Shown: positions 11,801 to 21,397 of the stretch, in pieces
Layout of the letters: the number at the start of each line of letters is the position of its first letter
Position numbering within the stretch: position 1 is the first letter of the stretch
Assembly: GCA_023231475.1 (NCBI GenBank)
Contig: JALJEE010002373.1
Location: 1-64,000, forward strand
Source: Seison nebaliae
Lineage: Eukaryota > Rotifera > Pararotatoria > Seisonacea > Seisonidae
Direction of reading: 5' to 3'
DNA length: 64,000 nt
Translations under genes and position numbers: made by a program
The notes under the pieces: model-generated
Told to the model about the DNA's origin: nothing
Databases searched by the model: none
What the model saw: the letters and a program-made list of their open reading frames with translations, nothing else

Positions 11801-13376
11801 TTTTCGATTGATTGTCATCATATAATGATCTCAAATCGGAGACATGTTGTTGTGTATAAATTAATTCATATTCTAATTGAGCATAATTCCTTAATTTAAT
11901 TCTCATCGTTTCATTCGATTTCTCTAATTGTCTCATTTGTTTCTCCATCAACTCCTTCTCATTCGTCATCGTTTCTAATCGTTCATAGAGGAAATTATAA
12001 TCATCCACTAATCGCTTTGCTTCATTTATCTCCTTTTTCAACCGATCGATTTCTTCATGACGTTCCCGTAAAATGTCAGCCTCATCTTTCCATAATTGTT
12101 TCGTTTTAGCTTCAACTTTCGCGTTCTCCAACTCTTGTCTCAAAGAAGAAATTTCACCTTTCGATTTCTGTAATTCATTTGCAGTCTTTTCTGAATAATC
12201 GACCGTTTCATTCAATTCTTCTTTTAATAAATCCAATTTCCATTCCAATCCACGAATTGTTTCATCTTTATCTGATTCAATATCAACTACATCTTCCTCA
12301 TCATTCATGATAATCGATTCTCTTCTTTTAGTTATTCCAATCGAATTTATTCCTTTTCTTACCTTTCTATTATCGAACGTTGAACCTTCTAAGTACACTG
12401 ATGAATTGTCGGTTGAAGCAAGAAGAGCAGATGAAACGCTCATACTTCTTCGAAATTTCAATTCATTCTTCTTTACAACACACTTTTGTTTCTGCCGTTC
12501 TCGATGAGTTGTTCGATAAGTCGATTGAAGATCATCATCTGAACCGAAGAACTTTTTCGTATCACATTCATTGATTTGATAAATTTTATGAAGTAACTGA
12601 ATATATTTGAATAGAGTAGAAATAATGAAATCCTTCTCATAATTCTTCTTTAATTCTTTATAAAAATTCTTGTGAAGAATATTGAAATTATTTATGAACA
12701 ATTCTAATGATTCATTATTATTATTGATTTTAATATAATCAATTGAAATTGTATTGATCGATTCATTTGTAATCTTCATGATGCAATTAGCTACTGTTCG
12801 TTGTACGTGAAGTGGTAATTGTTGAATATCATTGATGAAACATTCTCTATTCTCACACTGAACAGCAATGCCCAACAGAAATAGTAACAATTGGTCAATT
12901 GATGAGGAAGTGTCATTTGTCTCTAAGATTAGACGAAAATCAATTTGAATGTTCACAATTTTTTGTTGAAGACATTTCTCGTAATAAAAGAAAAGATTCT
13001 CAATTAGATCGTTAAACAAGTTGAATTTCTTAAAATTCCCATTAATTTCATTCCAGTTCTCATTCAAATATTTCATTAAACTTCTTACTGTGTCTTTATT
13101 ACAACATTTACCATCATTCATCCAACCTGAAATTGGAACAAAAAACGAATCGTCCAATTCTTTCGCCGAATAATTCGATGATCGATGTGATCCATATCGT
13201 AATTTGGCTTCATTGTAACTCGTATCATTTAGAACGATAATTTTAAAAATTTCATTTAATAAACTTAGCGCGCTATCACAATTAAGTAGATTGTTTCCTT
13301 TTCTTTCAATAATTTCCGGGTCAAAGAACAATTTCATCCATTCTATTAAATTACAGTTGTCAACGTTCATCTCCAT
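8844..13376 (-). CDS. HOOK-domain coiled-coil protein, Daple/Girdin family (CCDC88)
   Basis: CCDC88 proteins link membranes, actin or microtubules and Wnt/G-protein signalling. This is one uninterrupted frame of 1510 residues (vertebrate homologues about 1900-2000). The N-terminal 200 residues form a HOOK-type domain: FYYEKCLQQKI, LLLFLLGIAVQCENRECFI and HVQRTVANCIM match the family pattern. Long heptad coiled coils follow at about 370-540 and 630-870. The tail is a Ser/Asn-rich low-complexity region. The last residues are LWYEFGCV; a C-terminal Gly-Cys-Val PDZ ligand is the known Dishevelled-binding end of Daple (CCDC88C), which makes this a Daple-type member. I did not find a convincing G-alpha-binding (GBA) motif. 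A polyglutamine run (about 9 codons) lies near 9250. The lack of introns over 4.5 kb contrasts with its neighbours. Confidence 0.85.
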   Translation of the reverse strand: MEMNVDNCNLIEWMKLFFDPEIIERKGNNLLNCDSALSLLNEIFKIIVLNDTSYNEAKLRYGSHRSSNYSAKELDDSFFVPISGWMNDGKCCNKDTVRSLMKYLNENWNEINGNFKKFNLFNDLIENLFFYYEKCLQQKIVNIQIDFRLILETNDTSSSIDQLLLFLLGIAVQCENRECFINDIQQLPLHVQRTVANCIMKITNESINTISIDYIKINNNNESLELFINNFNILHKNFYKELKKNYEKDFIISTLFKYIQLLHKIYQINECDTKKFFGSDDDLQSTYRTTHRERQKQKCVVKKNELKFRRSMSVSSALLASTDNSSVYLEGSTFDNRKVRKGINSIGITKRRESIIMNDEEDVVDIESDKDETIRGLEWKLDLLKEELNETVDYSEKTANELQKSKGEISSLRQELENAKVEAKTKQLWKDEADILRERHEEIDRLKKEINEAKRLVDDYNFLYERLETMTNEKELMEKQMRQLEKSNETMRIKLRNYAQLEYELIYTQQHVSDLRSLYDDNQSKMLHLYEHSEKLKLSLEKKENKPSTMSSPEISIVDDSIPIKIQENSQSNSIVISSIDPINNNNSIQTSNETLTNNDTISNEDDDNFNCSQSHENQDNILEDDREVDEEEKQFLHKIKRTNLQLTSSVQTLSQQLKQDRNLKMNLLKVIKEKIELREQMDEMQEKNDELERTLLKCELEKEEMVKKWKRSSSNSQTKLSSTNSTIEEKEDYLQIISLMDEKYTKQLGAIDKERSVNKKLTDKLLNVQNERQLLENRLKETELCLSSQNEQLIDLQLLNGEYELIVNKLKNFVEEKDERNDRLKENIENINEFIRKIKDFILSLYSNEKELVMRIMDNHLIDEVEKLKEISLYQTKSINQTTQTTLNTLNNNLYNSNLNNFRRSYSLCSLKELHLSNDIDILTNSSCSFKQTYQLNDLLIKRLIDQNEKLLKNCSVMNLKDFEFVEKQLVLLQKHRTLLAETSDKDKSNEHHYYYHHHYLNNDENGRSKYSSLERMIDDNDSAKKRTSLTKFIKRKMEKFKSSSLNHRTTMFDLHNNKNQTTFKLNDKEDGNDMIKSKKNENCQLEKIRYLNSDISNSPRFLKYNEGFRSYKEKNWLRLDERQKRVKAKKCQDPTFLKRRQSLGAMNELLNEEIMKNPKESSGRENELRENETIKESSRSCIDIFQSSNRPDNNGNRSSTSISTISSGSTNISLVNNKNENKQINRNSGNIDKLSSSTSRSSVTSNNSSFNSQIVNPECNGTNRQPLIRSHNLLPINEKLELKNRKENEIPIKSDDDCSIGENESLVSETQNDMSNLDEIKTKLYGKQVIDMSKRIIHPSKSQMTPLNAPLAKFDSNTNKKINHSFTYFQQQQQQLHHHRNIPYRYQNSFTNGKLHLNNSSYETPNRHFVHHPNTLVNEKSLMNTSPLRQKRQQCRHSLHNSTSSDDRKVYRRQLNIQSSDFPKSEYQHKYQIKIDEGQDNSQSSHLSARKKTSSETAKSLWYEFGCV

Positions 13377-14107
13377 TTCCTCTATTAATGTTCATCCAAC
13401 AAATATTTTTCGTTCTGGATAATCGGTACCGATCGAAAAAATTGAGTTCCCTTATCGTTGTACTCAATTTTTTCATGATTTTTCCTTTCGGAATTTTAAT
13501 CTTACTGTATTTTAAAATGGAAGCTTTCAACAGAAATAAAAGCGTTTCCTTCGCGATTTCACTATCCGTCACTATCTAATCTAGCAGACACATTCACCAG
13601 AAAATGAAGCACAACAGTAAATTAGTTTTTGAGGTACTATGTAATCATCTTACTTGATCCGTATCTCTTAAAAAAGGTGGAAAATTTAGAAATATTAAAT
13701 GGTATTTCATTGTTAGTCTCTGGGTATTGTGGGAACTGGGATCATTTGAACGTTTCCTGTCACGAATATAAAAGATAATTGAGGAAGGTAAATGATACGT
13801 GGAACTAAACTCTTTAAAATCGAATGATATTCTGTTACCAGGAAAGAACAGTATCATGTTGAGTAATTGTAGAGAATAGTTGTAGAATTCGTTTCCATAA
13901 AATATTTCTCAATAAAAAATTCACATTAATTTTTTCAAAAGAAATTAAAGATGGTTTACTCTATATAAATTCATAACTATTTACAAGTACAATTATCTAC
14001 AATTTAGATTCTACTTTGTCATTGTTAAATGAAGAAAAATTGTACTGAATAATAAAAGTGAGACATTGAAACAAACCTGAAAGATAATTTATTTTTTATT
14101 TTATCAA
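13377..14107. other. Intergenic
   Basis: Presumed promoter region between the divergent Daple-like gene (-) and the small membrane-protein gene (+). Two short overlapping frames at 13360-13580 on opposite strands look like chance. Confidence 0.4.
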
Positions 14108-14870
14108 ATGAAAAATATTCAATTATTTTTCTTATTTTTAATTTATCTACGTTCAAATTGTTTTCGATACGTAGGTGGTGATGTTAACACGACAGTGAGT
14201 GGATCCATTCGAAATTATCTTAGTGGCAGAATGGTATTTATAGTGAAACATGGGACGTTAGTTTGATGTCATAAGAAAGAATAACATTAAAATTCTGTTG
14301 AAGTACAAAATATGAGAATTTAGAAGTTGTTGGAATTGATCAACTGAAATTGAATGAACGAATGGTAATTCATGAAAATATCAATTTTTATAAGAAATAT
14401 CATATAGTTTTCACATTTCAATTGATACACATTAATTCGTTCCAGTTTATTCAAGAGTTTGATAGGGTAACTCAAAGAAAACATGTTGTATATGTACAAA
14501 CTTTTAAGAGAGATAACAAATCTTTCGATTTCATCCTTATAGATGTTCCTTATTTATTTTGAAAATTATTCCACTCTCATATTCCAACCACATATAGAGA
14601 TCTGGGAATATGAATTTAGCAAAGAATAAGAAGAAGGAAATGGACGTTGATTGTCGAATTAAATTAATTTTTCGTGCTAGTAAAAAAACTCGATTGAGAC
14701 GAATAGATTTGGTGGATATGTATTGGAAACAAGTTTATGCGTCGTTCGATCATGGTAATTTTGAAGTAAAGATAACTCAAAGGGACATAGGAAAGATATA
14801 TTCATTATTCTGTTGGATAATTATTGCAGTTCCCTTATTGCTTGTTATTCTCGGATCTATTATCAGTTAA
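14108..14870 (+). CDS. Small single-pass membrane protein, family not recognised
   Basis: I do not recognise this gene. A four-exon model (14108-14222, 14324-14364, 14446-14544, 14598-14870) is in frame throughout and gives 175 residues. It starts with a clear signal peptide (KNIQLFFLFLIYLRSNCF), has an N-glycosylation site (NTT) shortly after, and ends in a hydrophobic helix (LFCWIIIAVPLLLVILGSII), so it should be a secreted or type I membrane protein with almost no cytoplasmic tail. The middle is basic (KNKKKEMD, RASKKTRLRR). The last junction is well supported; the first two donors (GTGGCA, GTAATT) are chosen only because they keep the frame, so exons 1-2 are less certain. Confidence 0.5.
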
Positions 14871-15089
14871 TTTTCGTTTTCATTTGAAAACTTCATTTTT
14901 TTCTCAGGAAATCCAAGACGTGCATTCAGATTATGTAAAAGTTTCTTTTTTTCTTTCTTTCAACCATCCATTATAGTTCATTTGGAGATCTCTGTAAAAT
15001 GTGTTTATATAGTTGTAAACGCGGTTCAAAATAAAATTAATTCCTTAAAAATTTTCTATCTTAAAAATTCTTCGAGAAATTTAAATTTA

Positions 15090-15990
15090 AAATAATTTGG
15101 TTCTTTGGGCTAGTCATCAATGAAGTTCTTCGTGATCTGAACGAATCTTGTGACATTCACATAGGAAGCAATTCGTTTCCATTTTACGCAGACGACATCG
15201 TGATTTTAGATCGTTCTCTCTGCCAACTAAAACTAACATATCAACGATTATCCTTACTTCTCACGAACAGAGGTGTTTCCATCAATCCGTCCAAGTGTTG
15301 TCTGTTATCAACCTGCCCACGTTCTTTCTCGACTATTCCTCTCAAAGCCTCAACCATATTTCTTGGTTCAACCATCGATTTCCGAGGTCTTTCATCAAAT
15401 GTGTTAGATCATATTCGTCACAAATTATGCAAAGAATTCTTTTCTTTCTGTCTCAAAGCGAAATTCACTCCTCTTAAATTGCAGGTTTTCAGGAGTTTGG
15501 TTTTGCCTTTATACTCTCTGGAAACGATTTTCTCTATTACGCAACTTTCATCCTGTCCATCGACAGCGCATACAATCGACTTATAAGAAGATTGATATGT
15601 TGCTTTCACAGATGCAACCGTTCTCTCCTCTTCGCAACAGTCGGTCTTCTTCCCCTACCCATTGTCTATTCTCGTCGAATGTTAACTCTTATCGACAAAA
15701 TTATCGAATCGAACTTCCACACTTCTCGTATTTCGAACACAAACTTCTTACATAATCGATCAGTATTTTCACATACCAGTCGATACTACAGGTTATCTCA
15801 GAACATTGGACTTCAAGATATTAGAGATTTCATTTTTTCCTACGATCCCACAGATTCTATGCCAATCGATCGGGAATCACTCGCGGAATTACACCGATTG
15901 ATCAACACTGGCGAGGATCGAAATTTTTTTTTACATTTTTTTCTACTTTATCCAGACGGGAATTTTAATCAATAAATAATAATAGTAATA
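15090..15990 (+). mobile_element. Degenerate non-LTR retrotransposon, RT to 3' end (copy 2)
   Basis: The reading frame carries VINEVLRDLNE, then FYADDIVILD at 15178-15210 (RT active site), RGVSINPSKC and FLGSTIDFRG, followed by a 3' protein end with LQDIRDFIFSYDP. At least one frameshift separates the RT part (to 15586) from the C-terminal part (15592-15975). After the last stop comes a short tail of AATAA/TAATAA repeats, a typical LINE 3' end. The terminal sequence TATCCAGACGGGAATTTT recurs, with small changes, at the 3' end of copy 3 (45241-45262 on the minus strand). Confidence 0.85.
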
Positions 15991-16277
15991 ACATTTAATT
16001 GTCTTAAAGAAGAAAAGGAAAATTTAATATTATTTATAAAGTGAATGTAGATTTGGAATGGGTTTGGAAGTAGAAATATGAGATTCAATAAAAATCGATT
16101 AAAATGTCTTGATGATGTTAATTGGGAAAAATGAAACTATTTGATGAATATAAAAAGAATGGAATGATTTTTGGGATGGAAAAAAATAAAATTTCAAATG
16201 AAATGATTAGTATAATGAAACTATTAATGAATATAGCAAAAATGGAATGATTATGGGAATGGGAAAAAATAATAAGT

Positions 16278-19200
16278 TTAAATGAAATGATTAGTGAACT
16301 GAAAGAGAAAAAGAAAAAAAATTAAAAGAATGAAATTCATTGATAAGAAGGAAGCAGTTGCATAATAAGGACAATAAGGACATTGGTATGACCCGCAAAC
16401 TTCACAAATGTCTAAATTAAATAAATATTCTAGTTGATAACCGGACCGATAACCGTTTCCCGGTTCAAATGTTTCATGAATAGTAAAATCATAGAATCGA
16501 GAACCATTAGCTATCGGAATATATCGAGTCATTCTCCATTGGACACAAATTGGATTATTGTCCATATACTCAAAATAGAATGCCACACCAATTCCGTTAG
16601 GTAGTCCAACTTCAGCATCACGAATTAATGGAATATTTTCAGACGTTCCGATGATGTCAAGATGAGATTCTTCCGCCATATAACCGCTAGGAGTCGATAC
16701 TTTGACAATTGTTTGACCTGAACGATTTCTTAATTCCGTCAATGTCCAACGTGCACAGAAAGAATAATTGAGAAATGAATAATTTCTTCCACTTGGTTCT
16801 ACTCTCAATTTCATATCAAATGCTTTTCTTGGAGGTTCTCGAATGAAATTTTCGGATATGTCTAAAAATTCCACATTCTTCGTTAAATGCATTTGAAACA
16901 AGGAAGCACCACTCCCATATGCTTCCATTCGAAGTGTACCATAAACTTTTTCCAAATCGAATTGTTGCATCGTTACAAAATTGGACATATTCAATTGAAC
17001 ATAATGAGCATTAGTTGTAGGTGAAGCGGATGGAGTAAACCACATTTCTGTATCGAATTGTCGTCTCGTATTAAAAGTGATTGAATAAGAGATTAATGCT
17101 TCTAAAGCAATGAGACTATCAGGAAATGATACAAATCCACCTACATGATCACGTTGTTGTTGGAGCCATTGCATTAATTGTGGAGCAGTATCCCAATGTT
17201 TCTCAGTATAAAGTAGAAGAGCATAAGAACTCGCTTCAACTGAAATTGCATCTTGATCCGACCATTTCTTTGGTGGTCTCATACTTAATGTACCGACCCA
17301 TTGACGTCCAGTATTATCCATTTCTTTTGGACTAAAATAAATTTCACCATTTCTTGCATTTCTTACAAATTTCCGATTAAGAATTTCAAATGCCGTATCA
17401 TATTCAGCTGAATCTGATACATGAAGTGCATAAGTTGTAATTGCCATGGCTAATGGATTATCTTTAACAATTAATCGATACCATCGTTCTAAATAATTCT
17501 TCCCATTATTCATAGCAGCTGTCAATCGAGCTGATGATACATGACCAGTTTGACGTGCCTTACTTATCGCTATTACACATAATGCTGTTAATGTGATATT
17601 GACATTCTTTCTTTCTTCACTTTCTTCCAATTCAACTTCATCTAATTCGAATTTCATATCGAGTGTGTGAGTTTGTTCCATCCAAGCACCTGATGTTCGA
17701 TTTTGTTGTTCTAATAACCAAGATATCGTTTCATTCAACATTCGTCCATCTACATAAAAACGATTTTCAAATTCGGGATCTGAAGCATCTTGGAGAATAC
17801 GAACGGCATGTGCTGTTAACCAGACACTGGTGGAATTTGAACGTCCGAATGAACAGAAAGCACCAGTATCGGAATCTCGATAAGATAAGAAACTGGTATA
17901 TTCAGTATTGAGAAAAGATAAAGCTTTTTCTCTCAATTCCAATGGTAATTGATCAACTTTTCTCATATAAATCAAATTGAGAAGAACAGCACCCATCGGA
18001 TATAATGCTCCAAATGTAGTAGAGAATGGCATGTCTAATGTATTATCAGGTAAATAAGGAAATTGATATAAATATGGACCAGCCACTTCTCCAACAACAT
18101 ATGATTTACATTCAGGTGATCCAGGAACATAAGAGAAAACGGATTGTAATGGACGAATAAAATAATCAGTATTATTTATATAGAAATTCTCTAAATTCTT
18201 CGCTGTCGTTCTCATATCGACTAGATATGCTGTATGATAATAATTCTCAATTCCTTCACTAATCAATTCCATCTCTCCATTACAACTATCAGATCGGACG
18301 GGACTAATTCCTTCAATTCGAATCGAAATCGATCCTCGTTCTGGTCGTGGCATCAATGCCAAATGTATTCGTCGAACTTCACCCGCTTGTAAAATAATGG
18401 CGATATGATGATCTTTTGATGGTAATTTATAGAATGTCTTATAACCATCAACAAATTGTGGTGCCATTCCATCATCTCCGATTTGAATGAATTTATAATT
18501 GTCATTTTGTGGAAGAATAATTAATGACCAAATGTCGATAATATCATAATTAAAGATGTCGATTGGTATTCCAACAATTTCTCCTACTCGAATTTGTGAA
18601 GGAAATTCACATTGAATAGAGAATGTTCTGGTCGATTCGAAATCGATCGGTTTTGATAACATAGATAATCCAGTCAATCGAGATAATGAAAATACATCGA
18701 CTAAAAATGAATTGGTTGTTTTTGGAACAGCTGTTCGAAATTGTACACGACCACTTGGTAGATTTAAACGTTCTTCCCATAACCATGCTGAATGGAATAT
18801 TCTTTTCATTAAATTCTCTCGTTGATCAATTGATTGAATATCAGCTGTTAATCGTCCGTCATCCAAATAATCGAATGGTTGACGATCTTTTATTGGTTCA
18901 TTGATGTCACAACCAATCTCATCACTTCCATCATCACAATCATCTTTACCATCACAATTGAGAATACGAGCAATACATTCTCCATTGGCACATTGAAATA
19001 ATCTCCACGGTCGAATATCAGGACGTAAACGATCTTCTTCATAAGTTTTAATTTCATATGGACAAATGTCATGTTTTCTAACATTCATATCAGTCAAAAT
19101 ATGAAGACCAACAAAACGGAAAACATCAGACGTCGAAGTTCCATAAGAGGATGATGGAAAGAAATATCTTTTGTCAATTAAACCATCTTCATCCATCCAA

Positions 19201-21101
19201 ATATGTTGATAACTCGTATTCGCTTGTCGACGTTCATATGAATATAATTCATCAATCAAATTATCATAAGTTAAAGAATCACCATATCGTCGTCGAAGGA
19301 ATCGATCTCGACCACTAAACGCAACAATAGCTTGTGGAGAAGAATATGTGAGAAGTTCGACTGAATCTCCACTGAAATCTTTCCGTCTATTTATCGTTAA
19401 ATTTAATGATTGAATCGTATCAATTTGATCAATATGAAAATTTATTGCATCAGCAATTACTTCACGATCTGCTCGAATATAATATATAATCAAATGACAT
19501 GATGGCGCCATATCACTAGTGAGAGCGATATCGAAAGAAAATGAATTTCTTCCTTCAATTTTAACAATCTCATTCAAAATCATTTGACCATTTGAAATTA
19601 TTTGATAATTCAATTCATTCACACCTGATTCCGTTAAATTCACATTAAATATCATAAAATCTCCAACATTTACATTTTCACTCTTCGATTTGACTTGAAT
19701 ATATTCCCCACATAAAGATGTATAAGCTGTGGCACGTTCTCGAACAATTTCACTTTGCATTAGAACTTCATTCTGTTCATTCAATCGAACGAATCGAGCT
19801 GTTGTTGTGATCATCCGAATATTTTTAGGAATCCAAATTCGATATTTATAAATTCCATCTATCGGTACAGCAACATTAATATAATTCAATAGTTGACCAT
19901 CATCATTTGTATCAATAATTCCCGTCGTTATACTTTGTGTTCTAATGCGAATAATACATCGATAAATCTCATCTAAACGTTTCCCATCGATTGTTGAAAC
20001 GGAAATATACGTCTCGTAAAACATTCCTGGTTTGAATGCTTTCAATCTTGATCCCAAAAATTTGACGATGATATTATATTCATAAATTTTCGTAATAGAA
20101 TATCCGACAAATGTTTCATCGAAATATGGATCAGTCACTTCAGCTCTAACTTCTATTGTGAGATCGTTGGAAATTTGACCACTTTTCATAGATATTTGTC
20201 TCATAGAAAAGAAGAATCCAACAACTGAATCAAATCGTTCATATTGTTTATGGATTATTCCTAATGAATTATCATTATTTCTTGAATAAATTATCGCCGA
20301 AATATTCATTCGTCCTTCTACTCCTCGTCCAGTATTTGTATAATTCGTTACAACAACTCCTCCGACACCACTAGATTTTGAAGTGAAATAATAAGGCATC
20401 GATACATTCACTTCATATTTGGGGGCGAGATGTTCAATAATTTTAAATTGTTTCGTTGTTGTATGACCAAGAACTGTCGCTTTAATTCTCAATGTTTTCT
20501 GTGGTATATTTGATGTTAATGGATATCGTAAACTGACAATACCGACATTCGTTTGAATATTCTCCCATTTCTTTATAATATAATCTTTCTCTTCCACAAT
20601 GTGAATATCCATCGTTCCATAATATGGCATCCGATTTCTCAATAATGGAATACAACGGAATTTCACCGTCTGACCTTGACTATATATCGGTTGTGATAAC
20701 TGAATTAGAATACTTATTGCTTTCTGTTCGAATTGAAGATGTCTCTCGTCTGTAAACACTACATCTCCATTCAATTTCATTCCTCGAATTCGTAGACGAT
20801 AAGTTCCATTCTCAGAATTCGCTGGCATTTCCATAATAATTTGATTGGTGATTTGTCGTTCAAATACTTCATTTCCAGCAATAACTTCATAATTATCTCG
20901 ATCGATCATTGCACGAACATCCACTTTCTCCCAATCCCGATTTAGAATCGATCCGCTAATCCGAATCTTCTGCATTGGACGAACTGTGTGTGGAGCTGTC
21001 AAAATATAATTGGCATCTTTCATATATTTGTTGACATCAAATTGTTGAGTGTTGGAACGTATTATGAAAAGAAATAGAATTAACAAGACTGCGTATTTCA
21101 T
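16278..21101 (-). CDS. Macroglobulin-complement-related protein (Mcr-like TEP with LDLa domain)
   Basis: This is a thioester-protein/alpha-2-macroglobulin superfamily member of 1607 residues in one exon. Seen in order: signal peptide (1-18), macroglobulin domains, an LDL-receptor class A module at about 702-731 (CDGKDDCDDGSDEIGC), the A2M segment starting AWLWEERL at about 780, the alpha-helical TED region with WLTAHAVRIL, and a receptor-binding-like C-terminus. Where active family members have the thioester GCGEQ, the sequence is DMPFSTTFGALYP (about residue 1026), so no thioester can form. Loss of the thioester together with an inserted LDLa is the known pattern of insect Mcr, which acts in epithelial septate junctions and phagocytosis. 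The protein ends in a hydrophobic stretch after a Cys-rich segment (CEVCGSYQCPYCPYY), suggesting a membrane or GPI anchor. Function is inferred from Mcr. Confidence 0.88.
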   Translation of the reverse strand: MKYAVLLILFLFIIRSNTQQFDVNKYMKDANYILTAPHTVRPMQKIRISGSILNRDWEKVDVRAMIDRDNYEVIAGNEVFERQITNQIIMEMPANSENGTYRLRIRGMKLNGDVVFTDERHLQFEQKAISILIQLSQPIYSQGQTVKFRCIPLLRNRMPYYGTMDIHIVEEKDYIIKKWENIQTNVGIVSLRYPLTSNIPQKTLRIKATVLGHTTTKQFKIIEHLAPKYEVNVSMPYYFTSKSSGVGGVVVTNYTNTGRGVEGRMNISAIIYSRNNDNSLGIIHKQYERFDSVVGFFFSMRQISMKSGQISNDLTIEVRAEVTDPYFDETFVGYSITKIYEYNIIVKFLGSRLKAFKPGMFYETYISVSTIDGKRLDEIYRCIIRIRTQSITTGIIDTNDDGQLLNYINVAVPIDGIYKYRIWIPKNIRMITTTARFVRLNEQNEVLMQSEIVRERATAYTSLCGEYIQVKSKSENVNVGDFMIFNVNLTESGVNELNYQIISNGQMILNEIVKIEGRNSFSFDIALTSDMAPSCHLIIYYIRADREVIADAINFHIDQIDTIQSLNLTINRRKDFSGDSVELLTYSSPQAIVAFSGRDRFLRRRYGDSLTYDNLIDELYSYERRQANTSYQHIWMDEDGLIDKRYFFPSSSYGTSTSDVFRFVGLHILTDMNVRKHDICPYEIKTYEEDRLRPDIRPWRLFQCANGECIARILNCDGKDDCDDGSDEIGCDINEPIKDRQPFDYLDDGRLTADIQSIDQRENLMKRIFHSAWLWEERLNLPSGRVQFRTAVPKTTNSFLVDVFSLSRLTGLSMLSKPIDFESTRTFSIQCEFPSQIRVGEIVGIPIDIFNYDIIDIWSLIILPQNDNYKFIQIGDDGMAPQFVDGYKTFYKLPSKDHHIAIILQAGEVRRIHLALMPRPERGSISIRIEGISPVRSDSCNGEMELISEGIENYYHTAYLVDMRTTAKNLENFYINNTDYFIRPLQSVFSYVPGSPECKSYVVGEVAGPYLYQFPYLPDNTLDMPFSTTFGALYPMGAVLLNLIYMRKVDQLPLELREKALSFLNTEYTSFLSYRDSDTGAFCSFGRSNSTSVWLTAHAVRILQDASDPEFENRFYVDGRMLNETISWLLEQQNRTSGAWMEQTHTLDMKFELDEVELEESEERKNVNITLTALCVIAISKARQTGHVSSARLTAAMNNGKNYLERWYRLIVKDNPLAMAITTYALHVSDSAEYDTAFEILNRKFVRNARNGEIYFSPKEMDNTGRQWVGTLSMRPPKKWSDQDAISVEASSYALLLYTEKHWDTAPQLMQWLQQQRDHVGGFVSFPDSLIALEALISYSITFNTRRQFDTEMWFTPSASPTTNAHYVQLNMSNFVTMQQFDLEKVYGTLRMEAYGSGASLFQMHLTKNVEFLDISENFIREPPRKAFDMKLRVEPSGRNYSFLNYSFCARWTLTELRNRSGQTIVKVSTPSGYMAEESHLDIIGTSENIPLIRDAEVGLPNGIGVAFYFEYMDNNPICVQWRMTRYIPIANGSRFYDFTIHETFEPGNGYRSGYQLEYLFNLDICEVCGSYQCPYCPYYATASFLSMNFILLIFFLFLFQFTNHFI

Positions 21102-21397
21102 TCTCTTTCAAAATGAAATAATTCAGTCAAAATTATTCCTTGTTTATTATATGAGAATGGTAATGTACTGATTCATTAATTTGAACAAATTAACAAAAAA
21201 TAAAATGAAAGCTAAAATACAAATATGCATATTATTCATAATGGTCTTTGATGGAAATCATAATAAAAATAAAGCTTAGAAAAAAAATTCAAATTTTTAG
21301 CTTTAGAAAAAAAATATTTTTTCTTATTTTATTTGAATTTTTCAAATTATCCCATTAATTCCATAGGAATTTAAAAAAATTGGATTGTGAATGAAGG

